From Pseudoalteromonas shioyasakiensis (GTDB lineage: Bacteria; Pseudomonadota; Gammaproteobacteria; Enterobacterales; Alteromonadaceae), in contig NZ_JANIGL010000004.1 of NCBI RefSeq assembly GCF_024518675.1, positions 186,001-250,000 on the forward strand: a DNA stretch of 64,000 bases, written 5' to 3'. The position numbers and the translations under genes are program-made. The notes under the pieces are model-generated. The model did not search any database. It was given only the letters and a program-made list of their open reading frames with translations, and was not told the DNA's origin. Position 1 is the first letter of the stretch; each line of letters starts with the position of its first letter. Of this stretch, positions 26,378 to 35,504 are shown piece after piece.

Positions 26378-27850
26378 ATGAAGCTACAAAAGCAACAGGG
26401 TAAAACTAACATTATTTGGGCAAGTTTTATCGCTGTGGTGCTGTGTATTGTGGTGGGTAACGCTATTTTGGCTGTTAATACAATTCAAAGCTTAACCCAA
26501 ACTCAGCAACGCTTAGATGATACCGGAATGTTGAATACTGCTATCGAAAAGCTGCACTTGTCAGTGGTGCAAGCTGAGTCGGGGCAGCGGGGTTATTTAC
26601 TTACTGGTGAAGATGATTATTTAGCGCCATACTATGATGCAATCAAGCAGTTAAATTCACAAGCTGCACTAGTGAGAGGCTTGCGCTCTGAAATTGATGG
26701 TCAGCCAGAAAAAGTAGCAACCTTGTTACACTTGGTGGATGACAAAGTCTCGGTATTAAAGCGTACTGCAGAACTTGCATTAGCCGACAAAGAACGTCGT
26801 GCTCATTATTTACTTGAAACCCACCAAGGGCGGAATCTTTATCGAGAAATTCGCGTGCTAGCCGATGAGATCCAAGATGCAGAATCAGCCTTTAAGCTCG
26901 CTCAATTTAGAAAGCTGGGGCAAATCAAAAAAGAAGCAAAAATTACATTTGCTATTACTGCATTTACCAGTGCTTTACTTATCATAGGCATGTTTGTTCT
27001 TACTCGGATCAACCTTCGTGAGTCAGCTAAATACAGAGCCGAACTAGAAGTACAAAATGAAACACTAGCTTCAAAAGTAACTGAGCGTACTCAAGAATTG
27101 ACTTTATATTCTGAAGAGCTTAGCCGGAGTAACCGGGAGCTTGAAGACTTTGCGTTTGTTGCAAGTCATGACTTGCAAGAGCCGCTGCGTAAAATACAGG
27201 CGTTTAGCGATCGTTTAGAAACCATGTTTAAGGATGAACTTGGCGAAAAGGGCATAGATTATATTGCGCGAATGAAAAATGCTGCGCAACGCATGTCTAA
27301 CTTGATTAATGACTTACTTGAATTTTCTCGAGTGACCACCAGAGGCAAAGACTTTGTTGATACTGACTTAAAAGTCGTGTTAGATGAGATACAGAGTGAT
27401 TTAGAAATTGCGATACAAGAGTCAAATACTTGTATTCATGTAAGTGACATGCCGGTCATTCAGGCAGATACTAGCCAGATGCATCAGTTATTTTTGAACC
27501 TACTCTCAAACGCGATAAAATTTAGACGCGAAAATGTTGCGCCTATTATTCATGTTGATTATGAGCATAGAAAAGAGTTTAGCGACGATCTTAATACTGA
27601 AGTCGAGTGGCAAATTATTACAGTAAAAGATAATGGCATTGGTTTTTCCGATGAATACGCAGATAAAATTTTTGTTCCGTTTCAGCGCCTGCATGGGCGT
27701 TCACAGTACAAAGGTACAGGTATTGGGTTATCTGTATGCCGACGTATTGTTGAGCGTCATGGCGGAACGATAACGGCACAAAGTCAGGACGGTGAAGGTG
27801 CAACTTTCATCATTAAACTACCTGTGGAAGCTGAGCTTTTCACATTGTAA
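26378..27850 (+). CDS. CHASE3-domain sensor histidine kinase
   Basis: 490-residue membrane kinase: TM1 at about 12-33, a periplasmic CHASE3 sensor at about 37-185 (AESGQRGYLLTGEDDYL is the family signature), TM2 at about 190-210, a coiled coil, then a DHp of the phytochrome-like type with phospho-His264 (ASHDLQEPLRKI). The ATPase domain has its N-box LFLNLLSNAIKFR, KDNGIGF and GTGIGLSV. The Q-E-P-L H-box form is the one usually paired with Rcp1-like single-domain regulators, and just such a gene lies 11 bp downstream. Third gene of the phosphorelay unit. Confidence 0.94.
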   Translation: MKLQKQQGKTNIIWASFIAVVLCIVVGNAILAVNTIQSLTQTQQRLDDTGMLNTAIEKLHLSVVQAESGQRGYLLTGEDDYLAPYYDAIKQLNSQAALVRGLRSEIDGQPEKVATLLHLVDDKVSVLKRTAELALADKERRAHYLLETHQGRNLYREIRVLADEIQDAESAFKLAQFRKLGQIKKEAKITFAITAFTSALLIIGMFVLTRINLRESAKYRAELEVQNETLASKVTERTQELTLYSEELSRSNRELEDFAFVASHDLQEPLRKIQAFSDRLETMFKDELGEKGIDYIARMKNAAQRMSNLINDLLEFSRVTTRGKDFVDTDLKVVLDEIQSDLEIAIQESNTCIHVSDMPVIQADTSQMHQLFLNLLSNAIKFRRENVAPIIHVDYEHRKEFSDDLNTEVEWQIITVKDNGIGFSDEYADKIFVPFQRLHGRSQYKGTGIGLSVCRRIVERHGGTITAQSQDGEGATFIIKLPVEAELFTL

Positions 27851-27861
27851 GGAGAGGCTTA

Positions 27862-28323
27862 ATGCCATTAAACAAAGTAAAACCTATCACCATTTTGATG
27901 GCTGATGATGATGAAGATGATCGCTTATTGGCGCAAGATGCACTAGCTGAAAGCCGAGTAATAAACGATTTACACTTCGTTGAAGATGGTGTTGAGTTAT
28001 TAGAGTATCTTGAACGAAAGGGCAAGTACGAAGAAAAAGATGCATCGCCGCGACCAGGTTTAATTCTGTTAGATTTAAATATGCCAAGAATGGATGGACG
28101 AGAGGCTTTACAAGCAATTAAAGCTAACCCAAATTTAAAAGGCATCCCTGTTGTAATTTTAACAACTTCAAAACAAGAAGAAGACATGGTTAAAGGCTAT
28201 GACTTAGGCGCAGCATCCTATATTACTAAACCTGTTACATTTGAAGGTTTAGTGGATCTTATGAAAACTTTAGGCAGATACTGGGTCGAGTTCGTTGAGC
28301 TGCCAAGTACGTTTAATGATTAA
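27862..28323 (+). CDS. Rcp1-like single-domain response regulator
   Basis: 153-residue stand-alone receiver: acidic pocket ADDDEDD at about 14-20, phospho-Asp71 (ILLDLNMP), the TT switch in ILTTSKQEED, and ITKPV. The insert GKYEEKDASPRPG between beta-2 and beta-3 is typical of Rcp1/CheY-like partners of phytochrome-type kinases. No output domain, so it probably passes phosphate on (for example to the small DHp protein) or acts by protein contact. Confidence 0.93.
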   Translation: MPLNKVKPITILMADDDEDDRLLAQDALAESRVINDLHFVEDGVELLEYLERKGKYEEKDASPRPGLILLDLNMPRMDGREALQAIKANPNLKGIPVVILTTSKQEEDMVKGYDLGAASYITKPVTFEGLVDLMKTLGRYWVEFVELPSTFND

Positions 28324-28335
28324 AACGGAGAAAAA

Positions 28336-30309
28336 ATGTTAGATAAAGCGACTAAACTGTTACTGGTTGAAGATGATGAAGATGATTATATTCTTACATG
28401 TGATTACTTAGAGCAGCTTAGTTCGCATACATTTGACATTGATTGGATCAGTGAGCCTGAAAAGGCCGTTGCAATGCTGAGTAAAAATCAGCATGACATT
28501 TGTTTGCTTGATTATCGATTGGGTGCTTCTGATGGCTTAGTCGTACTCAAGCAAGCCATTGAAAATGGCTTTACAGGTCCTATCATTATGCTCACAGGCC
28601 AATCTAATGAGGCACTGGACTCTGCTGCCCTGGATGCGGGCGCCGTAGATTACTTGGTTAAAAGCGAAATGAGTAACAGTCGCTTTGCACGGTCTATACG
28701 TTATGCATTAGCCAGACGTGATATAGAAGATGAGCGAATAGAACGACTTAAAGCCGAAGCAGAAAACCGCTCAAAAGACCGTTTCTTAGCGCATTTAAGT
28801 CATGAATTACGCACGCCGTTATCATCAATTTTAGGTTACACCGAGTTACTCATGCAAAGTGAGTGTAATGAAACAGCAGGCCATGAGTTGGGAGTTATCT
28901 ACCGAAATGGTAAGCACCTTTTAAGCCTGTTAAATGATGTACTCGATCTTTCTAAAATTGCCGCAGATAAGCTTGAACTAACGTGCGCGGATGTCAACCT
29001 AGATAGCTTAATGGCCGATGTGTTTACCTTAATGCGTGTTTCAGCTCTCGATAAAGGGTTATCCCTACGCTTTGAATCATTACATCCGTTGCCCTTGGTG
29101 GTCAGTATTGATGCCACTCGATTTAGACAGATTCTGATTAATATTATCAATAATGCGATTAAGTTTACTGAGCAAGGTGAAATTATCGTCCGTGCATGGA
29201 CTCAGATTGTTGATAACAAAGAAATGCTATTTTTTAGTATCAAAGACTCAGGCTTAGGCATCGCCAAAGAAAAACAAGAATTAATATTTAAGCCGTTTGA
29301 GCAAATTGCCGATGTAGAATCACGCTCTGTAGGTGGAGCAGGTCTAGGGCTTGCTATTTGTTCAGAGCTGTTAAATCGGATGCAAGGAGGGATTTCTCTT
29401 GAGTCAGAAGTCGGAGTAGGCTCAGAATTTACCATTTCATTGTATCCTGGCAATATTAAAGACGTTGAGCGTCATGTGCTTAAACTCGATTTGACACCCA
29501 ATATGCAGCAAAAAACAGCACCATGCCAAGTGTCAGGGCGAGTGTTAGTGGTCGATGACTTACGAGATTTACGTGTTCTGGTTGGTCATATGCTTTCATC
29601 TGCAGGTGCGAAAGTAGATTATGCCGAGCATGGTAAACAAGCATTAGATAAAGTAAACAGAGCACAGCAACAGGGGCAACCCTATGATATTGTATTTTTA
29701 GACATTCATATGCCAGTAATGGGCGGTAAAGAAGCCACAATCGAACTTAGAAAAATGGGTTTTGCTGGCGCCATCATTGCGCTTACCGCAGCTACAATGA
29801 AAGGGATACATAGCGAACTGACAGCGTTAGGGTTTAATGATGTGATAGGTAAGCCGGTTGATGCCAGCTTGCTTTATCAATGCTTACAGGGCTATTTAAC
29901 GGAAACTCGTAAGCCTGTTGTTGCGAATACCGAAAAAGTTAAAAAAGACGCTGAAGCCACTGCAACATCACGGTATTTATTAGTGGAAGACGATGCTGAC
30001 GCTGCTCAAATAACACAGTTGTTGCTAGAAAGTTTAGGGGTAGAAACCGCGATTGCAGACAGTTTTGAGCAATGTATGACCATGCTCAAAACCGATGCCA
30101 ATTACGATAAGGTACTTTTAGATATGCACTTGCCTGATGGCAGCGGCCTTGAACTTGCACAATATGTGAAACAACACTACCCACATTTAAAGCGAGTAAT
30201 TGTCAGCGGTGTTGAACCTGATCCAATCCAAATAGAGCAGCTCAAAATTGAACAGGTATTGCTAAAACCAATTAATTTAGCGTTATTGTCAGATCTTATT
30301 GATGTTTGA
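28336..30309 (+). CDS. Hybrid histidine kinase REC-HisKA-HATPase-REC-REC
   Basis: 657-residue soluble kinase without membrane segments. REC1 at about 5-125 with Asp59 (LLDYRLG), DHp with His156 (LAHLSHELRTPL), and an ATPase domain at about 262-370 (N-box RQILINIINNAIKF, DSGLGI, GGAGLGL). REC2 at about 402-520 has Asp456 (VFLDIHMP), and REC3 at about 546-655 has Asp596 (LLDMHLPDG). Three receivers in one chain mark it as the integrating node of the relay. REC3 shares the L-P-D-G-S-G segment with the operon's NtrC-type regulator. Last gene of the unit; its end overlaps the convergent lacI-type gene by 14 bp. Confidence 0.93.
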   Translation: MLDKATKLLLVEDDEDDYILTCDYLEQLSSHTFDIDWISEPEKAVAMLSKNQHDICLLDYRLGASDGLVVLKQAIENGFTGPIIMLTGQSNEALDSAALDAGAVDYLVKSEMSNSRFARSIRYALARRDIEDERIERLKAEAENRSKDRFLAHLSHELRTPLSSILGYTELLMQSECNETAGHELGVIYRNGKHLLSLLNDVLDLSKIAADKLELTCADVNLDSLMADVFTLMRVSALDKGLSLRFESLHPLPLVVSIDATRFRQILINIINNAIKFTEQGEIIVRAWTQIVDNKEMLFFSIKDSGLGIAKEKQELIFKPFEQIADVESRSVGGAGLGLAICSELLNRMQGGISLESEVGVGSEFTISLYPGNIKDVERHVLKLDLTPNMQQKTAPCQVSGRVLVVDDLRDLRVLVGHMLSSAGAKVDYAEHGKQALDKVNRAQQQGQPYDIVFLDIHMPVMGGKEATIELRKMGFAGAIIALTAATMKGIHSELTALGFNDVIGKPVDASLLYQCLQGYLTETRKPVVANTEKVKKDAEATATSRYLLVEDDADAAQITQLLLESLGVETAIADSFEQCMTMLKTDANYDKVLLDMHLPDGSGLELAQYVKQHYPHLKRVIVSGVEPDPIQIEQLKIEQVLLKPINLALLSDLIDV

Positions 30310-31297
30310 TTATAGACTGGCGAATAATAAGCTCAGGTTTGAACACGGTTTGTAATTCTGCTGTGGTCTTTTGATACACGTTACTTAAAATCCAGTTCGC
30401 AGCCATATTCCCCATCTCGTCGATAGGGTAGTTAATGGTACTCAATGGCGGATATACGTGACGTGTGAAAAACACATTATCAAATCCAATTATTGAAAGC
30501 TCGTTAGGTAAAGTAACTCCACACTCTCTTGCGCTTGCCATAGCCCCTGTAGCCATTTCATCGTTGGCACAAATTAACGCAGTAAATTGATGAGGGCTGT
30601 TGTGTAGTTGGGTATACCCTTGAGCACCACTATTTTCCATAAAGTCTCCTTCATAGAGTAATTGTTCATCAAAGGCATGGTTAAATTCTTGTAAGGCTTT
30701 TTTATGTCCAGAAAGGCGATCTTGAGCATCTTTTTTCCAAAGAGGACCGCTTATATAAGCAATGTCTGTATGGCCTTGCTCTAAAATATATTTAGTCGCT
30801 AAATAGCCACCATGAACGTTATCTAAAATAATACAGCGTTCAGCAAGCTCACTGATATAACGATTTAACAGTACAAAAGGCGTTTTACCTTTACTGAGTT
30901 TTATTAAGTACTCGTCTGTGACAGCTTCAACATGCAGTATTAGACCATCACAATTGCGGCTAATTAAAAATTCAATCGCTTGCTCTTCGCGCTTTTTATC
31001 ACTATGGCCTGCTGCAATAATGACGTGCTTACCCTGATCACGAAAAGTATTCTCAATACCGCCCATCATAGGCCCGTAAAATGGCCCGGATAGTTCAGAC
31101 ACTAATAAGCCAACACTGTTTGAGCAATTAGAGGCTAGCGATTGCGCAATTGAATTGGGTCGATAGCCAAGCTCTGTCATTGCAGACATGACTTTTTTAC
31201 GAGTTATATCAGTGACATTGACATTGTTATTCATAACTCTTGAGACAGTTGCTAGCGATACTCCCGCAAGCTTTGACACCTCATAAATGGTGGCCAT
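30296..31297 (-). CDS. LacI-family transcription regulator of the glucan locus
   Basis: 333-residue repressor. N-terminal helix-turn-helix (IYEVSKLAGVSLATVSRVMN, about residues 4-23) and hinge (GYRPNSIAQSLAS), then a periplasmic-binding-protein-like sugar-sensing domain (about 60-330, ending KPELIIRQS). It is the last gene of the minus-strand GH1-symporter-lacI unit (10 bp after the symporter). The LacI-type palindrome TGTAAGCGCTTACA in the divergent region and before the TBDR gene is its likely operator. The inducer is probably glucose or a short beta-glucan oligomer (inference). AAGGA sits 7 bases before the ATG. Confidence 0.93.
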   Translation of the reverse strand: MATIYEVSKLAGVSLATVSRVMNNNVNVTDITRKKVMSAMTELGYRPNSIAQSLASNCSNSVGLLVSELSGPFYGPMMGGIENTFRDQGKHVIIAAGHSDKKREEQAIEFLISRNCDGLILHVEAVTDEYLIKLSKGKTPFVLLNRYISELAERCIILDNVHGGYLATKYILEQGHTDIAYISGPLWKKDAQDRLSGHKKALQEFNHAFDEQLLYEGDFMENSGAQGYTQLHNSPHQFTALICANDEMATGAMASARECGVTLPNELSIIGFDNVFFTRHVYPPLSTINYPIDEMGNMAANWILSNVYQKTTAELQTVFKPELIIRQSIIKHQ

Positions 31298-31307
31298 GTT
31301 ATTCCTT

Positions 31308-32651
31308 TTACGTATCAGAAGACGCTTTATTTCTCGCTGTTAAATCAGCATTTATTTGTTGTACGGTTTTGTTATCCAGAATATACCTTTTCATGATTAA
31401 GGCGACAAGGATACTGCCAATAGCAGGGTAGAGAGTAAACGATGTGAGTATGCCATTTTTTGTTGCCTGTGAAATTTCACTGTCAGCTTGGTATCCGTAA
31501 TAAGCAAGCAACCAGCCAGCACTTGCGCCACCCAGAGCTAAACCAAGTTTAATAAAGAATACTACACTAGCGTAGACTAAGCCGGTTAACCGTTGGCCAT
31601 CTTGCCATTGCCCATAGTCGATGGTGTCGGCCATTTTTGCCCACAATAATGGTGTTGCCATTTGAGTGAAAAAACACCATAAAAAATAGACTAAAAAAGC
31701 TAAAAACAGGTTTTCACCGGGTAACCAAAAAGCAACGCAGCTGATAGCGGCTGAAATATATTGTAGATAAATATAAGCTCGTTTTTTATCTACATATTTA
31801 CTTAATGGTTGTGCACACGCGCAGCCTAAAATATTACCTATCATGCCAAGAGTGACAAATTGAGTTACTAAATCAGCTTCACCAAGTACATATTTTACAT
31901 AGTAGATAGCGAGAGTTGTGCGCAGTACCATGCTAGTTAATAGCATAATTGAAGCGCCACAGAGTATTCTAAATGGGCCATTCTTCCATACTATGGCCAT
32001 TTGTTCTTTGAGCTTAAGTTGGGTGTTTTGTGCTGCACTCACGCGCTCTTTAGTGAACTTAAAACAAATAAGAAATAACCCAACACCGAAGCAACTCATC
32101 AGTACCATGGTTAGCTGGTAGCCTAACGCGTTATCGCCTTTACCGAGCCAATCCACAAGTGGCAATGTACAGCTACTGACGATGAGGCCACCAAGCATAC
32201 CAAATACAAAGCGATATGATTGAATGGATACTCGTTCATTTGGATCTTTACTCAGTACACCACCAAGAGCGGAGTAGGGAATATTGATTGCGGTATAAAC
32301 TAGCATTAACAGGGTGTAAGTAATAAACGCATAAATCACTTTCCCCGTTGGAGATAACTCTGGTGTGGTAAAGGTGATAATACTGATCACCCCAAATGGC
32401 ACCGCTAGCCACAGTAAATACGGGCGATAACTGCCATAACGAGTACGGGTTGAATCCGTAAGCGAGCCCATTAGTGGATCTGTGACAGCGTCAACAATTC
32501 GTACCACTAAAAATAATGTGCCTACCACCGCCGGTGATATACCAAAAATATCAGTGTAGAAAAAAGTTAAAAATAGCATTACCGTTTGAAAGATAATGTT
32601 GCTTGCAGTATCACCTAAACCGTAGGCTATTTTTTCTTTTTTAGTTAGCAT
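31308..32651 (-). CDS. GPH-family sugar:cation symporter (MFS)
   Basis: 447-residue inner-membrane transporter with about 12 helices, of the glycoside-pentoside-hexuronide (MelB-like) family. Family marks: the opening KIAYGLGDTASNIIFQ, the DAVTDPLMGSLTDSTRTRYGSYRP loop (seen across residues about 54-77) and NIPYSALGGVLSKD. It likely carries glucose or a beta-glucoside with a cation into the cytosol. It is encoded between the GH1 enzyme (15 bp gap) and the LacI regulator (10 bp gap), so it probably supplies GH1 with its substrate. Confidence 0.92.
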   Translation of the reverse strand: MLTKKEKIAYGLGDTASNIIFQTVMLFLTFFYTDIFGISPAVVGTLFLVVRIVDAVTDPLMGSLTDSTRTRYGSYRPYLLWLAVPFGVISIITFTTPELSPTGKVIYAFITYTLLMLVYTAINIPYSALGGVLSKDPNERVSIQSYRFVFGMLGGLIVSSCTLPLVDWLGKGDNALGYQLTMVLMSCFGVGLFLICFKFTKERVSAAQNTQLKLKEQMAIVWKNGPFRILCGASIMLLTSMVLRTTLAIYYVKYVLGEADLVTQFVTLGMIGNILGCACAQPLSKYVDKKRAYIYLQYISAAISCVAFWLPGENLFLAFLVYFLWCFFTQMATPLLWAKMADTIDYGQWQDGQRLTGLVYASVVFFIKLGLALGGASAGWLLAYYGYQADSEISQATKNGILTSFTLYPAIGSILVALIMKRYILDNKTVQQINADLTARNKASSDT

Positions 32652-32666
32652 GGTAGGTACTCATTA

Positions 32667-33995
32667 TTAGCGTTGTTTTAATAGTGCACAATATTGCTTC
32701 GCGCTTTCTTTAAGTATACGTTGCTGAGTTTGGTAATTAATATAAACGAGGCCAAAACGCTTTTCATAGCCGTAGGCCCATTCAAAATTATCCATTAAAC
32801 TCCAGGCAAAATACCCTTGTACGTTTACGCCTTGGTTTATGGCATCGTTAACAGCATTTAAGTGGGTATGATAATAGCTTACACGATCATAATCGAGCAC
32901 TTGATTGTCATGAACACTGTCAGCCATTGCAGCACCGTTTTCCGTAATATAAATTTTCGGTAAAGTATAAAGCTCATTTAATGATACCAGCAGCTCAGTT
33001 AAGCCTTGTGGGTATACTTCCCAACCCATATCTGTAATCGGCACATTAGTTAAGTTGGCTTCTTCAAACCAATTATCAGCAGTACATTTATAATGGATGC
33101 GGGTGTAATAATTGACCCCTAAATAATCGATAGGTTGGCTTATTATTACCATATCTTGCGGCTGAATATCAGGTTGTACGTGCTCTGGTAATTCATTCAG
33201 TAGCGAGGGGTATTGGCCATCTATAATCGCTTTTATATACCATTGATTATGATATTGATCAGCCTGAAATGCGGCTAACTTGTCATCCGCTGTGAGTGGG
33301 TAGGTTGGACTAAAGTTAAGTACAATACCCGCTTCAGTATCAGGGCAGTTTTTACGTAATGCTTGCATGGCAAGGCCATGTCCTAGTAATAAGTGATGTG
33401 CAGCTTGACGGCCTGCTTTTTGGCTTTTGATCCCTGGAGCGTGTACGCCAATTTCATATCCTAAGTAGGCACTGCAAAACGGCTCGTTTAGCGTGGCGTA
33501 GGAATCAACAAGTCCAGCTAGTTCTTTACTGACTATATCTGCGTATGCTGCAAACGCATAAGCTGTATCACGGTTTTGCCAGCCACCTTGATCTTCTAAG
33601 TATTGAGGTAAATCCCAATGATACAAAGTGACATAGGTTTTTATATTACGCGCTTTTAAAGCCGTTAATAGATCACGGTAAAACCCCAGCCCTTGTTGAT
33701 TGACAGTACCGTCTTGGTTAAGTGCACGCGGCCACGAAATAGACAGTCGGTAGGCATCAACGGCTAAATCAGCAATCATCTCTACATCTTGTTGCCACAA
33801 ATTGATGTGATCACATGCGATATCACCATCGCTTTGATCAGCAATTGCATTTGGTTGCTTACAAAATGTATCCCAAATACACGCAAGGCGTGAGTCGCGA
33901 GCCCCCTCTATTTGGAATGACGCAGTAGCAACACCAAAGGTAAAAGCTGGTTTTAACATCGCAGAATGGCTGGGCAAAGAAATTGTTTTAAACAC
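32667..33995 (-). CDS. GH1 beta-glucosidase
   Basis: Cytosolic retaining beta-glucosidase of 442 residues. (beta/alpha)8 barrel with FGVATASFQIEGA near the start, acid/base Glu in TLNEPF, nucleophile Glu in YITENGAA, and the aglycone/glycone residues in SLMDNFEWAYGYEKRFGLVY. No signal peptide. It should cut cellobiose or laminaribiose-type oligomers to glucose. The longest frame starts at GTG 33995 with GAGGA 13 bases upstream; ATG 33959 (430 residues) fits the usual GH1 N-terminus better but has no visible ribosome site, so the start is uncertain. First gene of its unit, downstream of an operator. Confidence 0.93.
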   Translation of the reverse strand: MFKTISLPSHSAMLKPAFTFGVATASFQIEGARDSRLACIWDTFCKQPNAIADQSDGDIACDHINLWQQDVEMIADLAVDAYRLSISWPRALNQDGTVNQQGLGFYRDLLTALKARNIKTYVTLYHWDLPQYLEDQGGWQNRDTAYAFAAYADIVSKELAGLVDSYATLNEPFCSAYLGYEIGVHAPGIKSQKAGRQAAHHLLLGHGLAMQALRKNCPDTEAGIVLNFSPTYPLTADDKLAAFQADQYHNQWYIKAIIDGQYPSLLNELPEHVQPDIQPQDMVIISQPIDYLGVNYYTRIHYKCTADNWFEEANLTNVPITDMGWEVYPQGLTELLVSLNELYTLPKIYITENGAAMADSVHDNQVLDYDRVSYYHTHLNAVNDAINQGVNVQGYFAWSLMDNFEWAYGYEKRFGLVYINYQTQQRILKESAKQYCALLKQR

Positions 33996-34061
33996 GGTTA
34001 GGGGTATCCTCTAACTTTTAATGGCAATGCATGTAAGGTTAAATACAGCATAGCGGGTTTA

Positions 34062-34075
34062 TGTAAGCGCTTACA
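34062..34075. promoter_or_regulatory. LacI-type operator, glucan divergent region, copy 1
   Basis: Perfect 14-bp palindrome TGTAAGCGCTTACA with the central CG typical of LacI-family sites, 66 bp before the GH1 start. An identical copy lies 59 bp away (centre to centre), and two more lie before the TBDR at 42.5-45.5 kb. Confidence 0.85.
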
Positions 34076-34120
34076 ATATTGTTGTAAATAAATTGCTAAA
34101 TCCGATTTATATGATATAAA

Positions 34121-34134
34121 TGTAAGCGCTTACA
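34121..34134. promoter_or_regulatory. LacI-type operator, glucan divergent region, copy 2
   Basis: Second exact copy of TGTAAGCGCTTACA, 97 bp before the FHS permease start. The pair could control both divergent units and may allow DNA looping. Confidence 0.85.
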
Positions 34135-34231
34135 TTTTATGTTGCAACTATTATTTGCTTTTTAAATCTAGATCTAAAGCATCTAAATACGTGTAATGAA
34201 CTGATAATTAATAATTAATTAGAGATATATT

Positions 34232-35491
34232 ATGGCACAAGCGCCTTTGACAACAAATCACCACAGCCAAGTACAGGAGATGCCTAAGCAAACATTTGCT
34301 TTAGCGTCACTGACCACATTGTTTTTTATGTGGGGCTTTATTACCTGTTTAAACGATATTTTAATTCCTTATTTAAAAGGAATGTTCTCGCTCAATTATA
34401 CCCAAGCCATGTTAGTGCAATTTTGCTTTTTTGGTGCTTATTTCATCATGTCTATTCCGGCGGGTAAGCTGGTAAGTAAAATTGGCTATCAGTATGGCAT
34501 TGTTGTGGGCTTAGTTGTTGCGGCCATTGGTTGCGCACTTTTTTACCCTGCGGCAGATGCTCATGTATACGAGCTGTTCTTATTTGCATTATTTGTTTTA
34601 GCTAGCGGTATAACTATTTTACAAGTCTCTGCAAACCCTTATGTGAGTGTGTTGGGCTCAGCCAAAACAGCATCATCACGTTTAACAATGACACAAGCAT
34701 TCAACTCGTTAGGCACCACTGTAGCGCCTATATTTGGTGGCTGGTTAATTCTTAGTGAAGTAAGTCAAGCAACGGCTGAACAAGTAAAAATGCCTTACTT
34801 GATTTTATCAGCCAGCTTATTGATTTTAGCTGTTATATTTGCATTTTTAAAGCTACCAAAGCTTGGTAAAGCTGATGCTAATGAGAATACTCAAGCCGAT
34901 GAAAACTTCGTTGATTTAGGTAGCGTTTGGCAATATCGCCACCTTATTTTTGGTGCCCTAGGTATTTTTGTTTATGTTGGCGCTGAGGTAGCAATCGGCA
35001 GTTTTTTAGTGGGGTTTTTAACTCTCGATCACATTGCTGCTATGAGTGAGCAACAGGCTGCTCATTATATTAGTTATTATTTTGCTGGTGCGATGATAGG
35101 GCGCTTTGCTGGTGCGGTTATCATGCAAAAAGTAAATGCACATATTGTACTTGCTTGCCATGCTGTTTTAGCTGTGGTGCTTATCTTAGTTGCTATGACA
35201 GGGCAAGGATCGCTTGCCATGTGGGCTATTTTGTTAGTTGGCTTATGTAACTCAATTATGTTCCCAACTATTTTTAGCTTAGCTCTACAGGGGTTAGGTA
35301 AATACACCTCTCAGGGTTCAGGCATTTTATGTTTAGCCATTGTTGGTGGCGCAATCATACCACTATTACAGGGCATGCTAGCTGATAGCATTGGCGTGCA
35401 GTTAGCGCTGTTATTACCAATTGGTTGTTATATTTATATCACTTACTTTGCGCTTTTTGGCTCAAAAGTATCTTCAACTCGTCATTCATAA
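34232..35491 (+). CDS. FHS-type sugar permease (glucose/galactose, GluP-like)
   Basis: 419-residue, about 12-helix MFS transporter of the fucose/glucose-galactose permease group. Marks: [19 protein letters not shown] in helix 1 and [14 protein letters not shown] in helix 4, both characteristic of this family. It probably takes up glucose released outside or in the periplasm by the GH3 and GH16 enzymes encoded next (gap to GH3 13 bp). First gene of the plus-strand half of the locus, downstream of two operators. Confidence 0.92.
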   Translation: MAQAPLTTNHHSQVQEMPKQTFALASLTTLFFMWGFITCLNDILIPYLKGMFSLNYTQAMLVQFCFFGAYFIMSIPAGKLVSKIGYQYGIVVGLVVAAIGCALFYPAADAHVYELFLFALFVLASGITILQVSANPYVSVLGSAKTASSRLTMTQAFNSLGTTVAPIFGGWLILSEVSQATAEQVKMPYLILSASLLILAVIFAFLKLPKLGKADANENTQADENFVDLGSVWQYRHLIFGALGIFVYVGAEVAIGSFLVGFLTLDHIAAMSEQQAAHYISYYFAGAMIGRFAGAVIMQKVNAHIVLACHAVLAVVLILVAMTGQGSLAMWAILLVGLCNSIMFPTIFSLALQGLGKYTSQGSGILCLAIVGGAIIPLLQGMLADSIGVQLALLLPIGCYIYITYFALFGSKVSSTRHS

Positions 35492-35504
35492 TTAGGTGCA
35501 AAAC

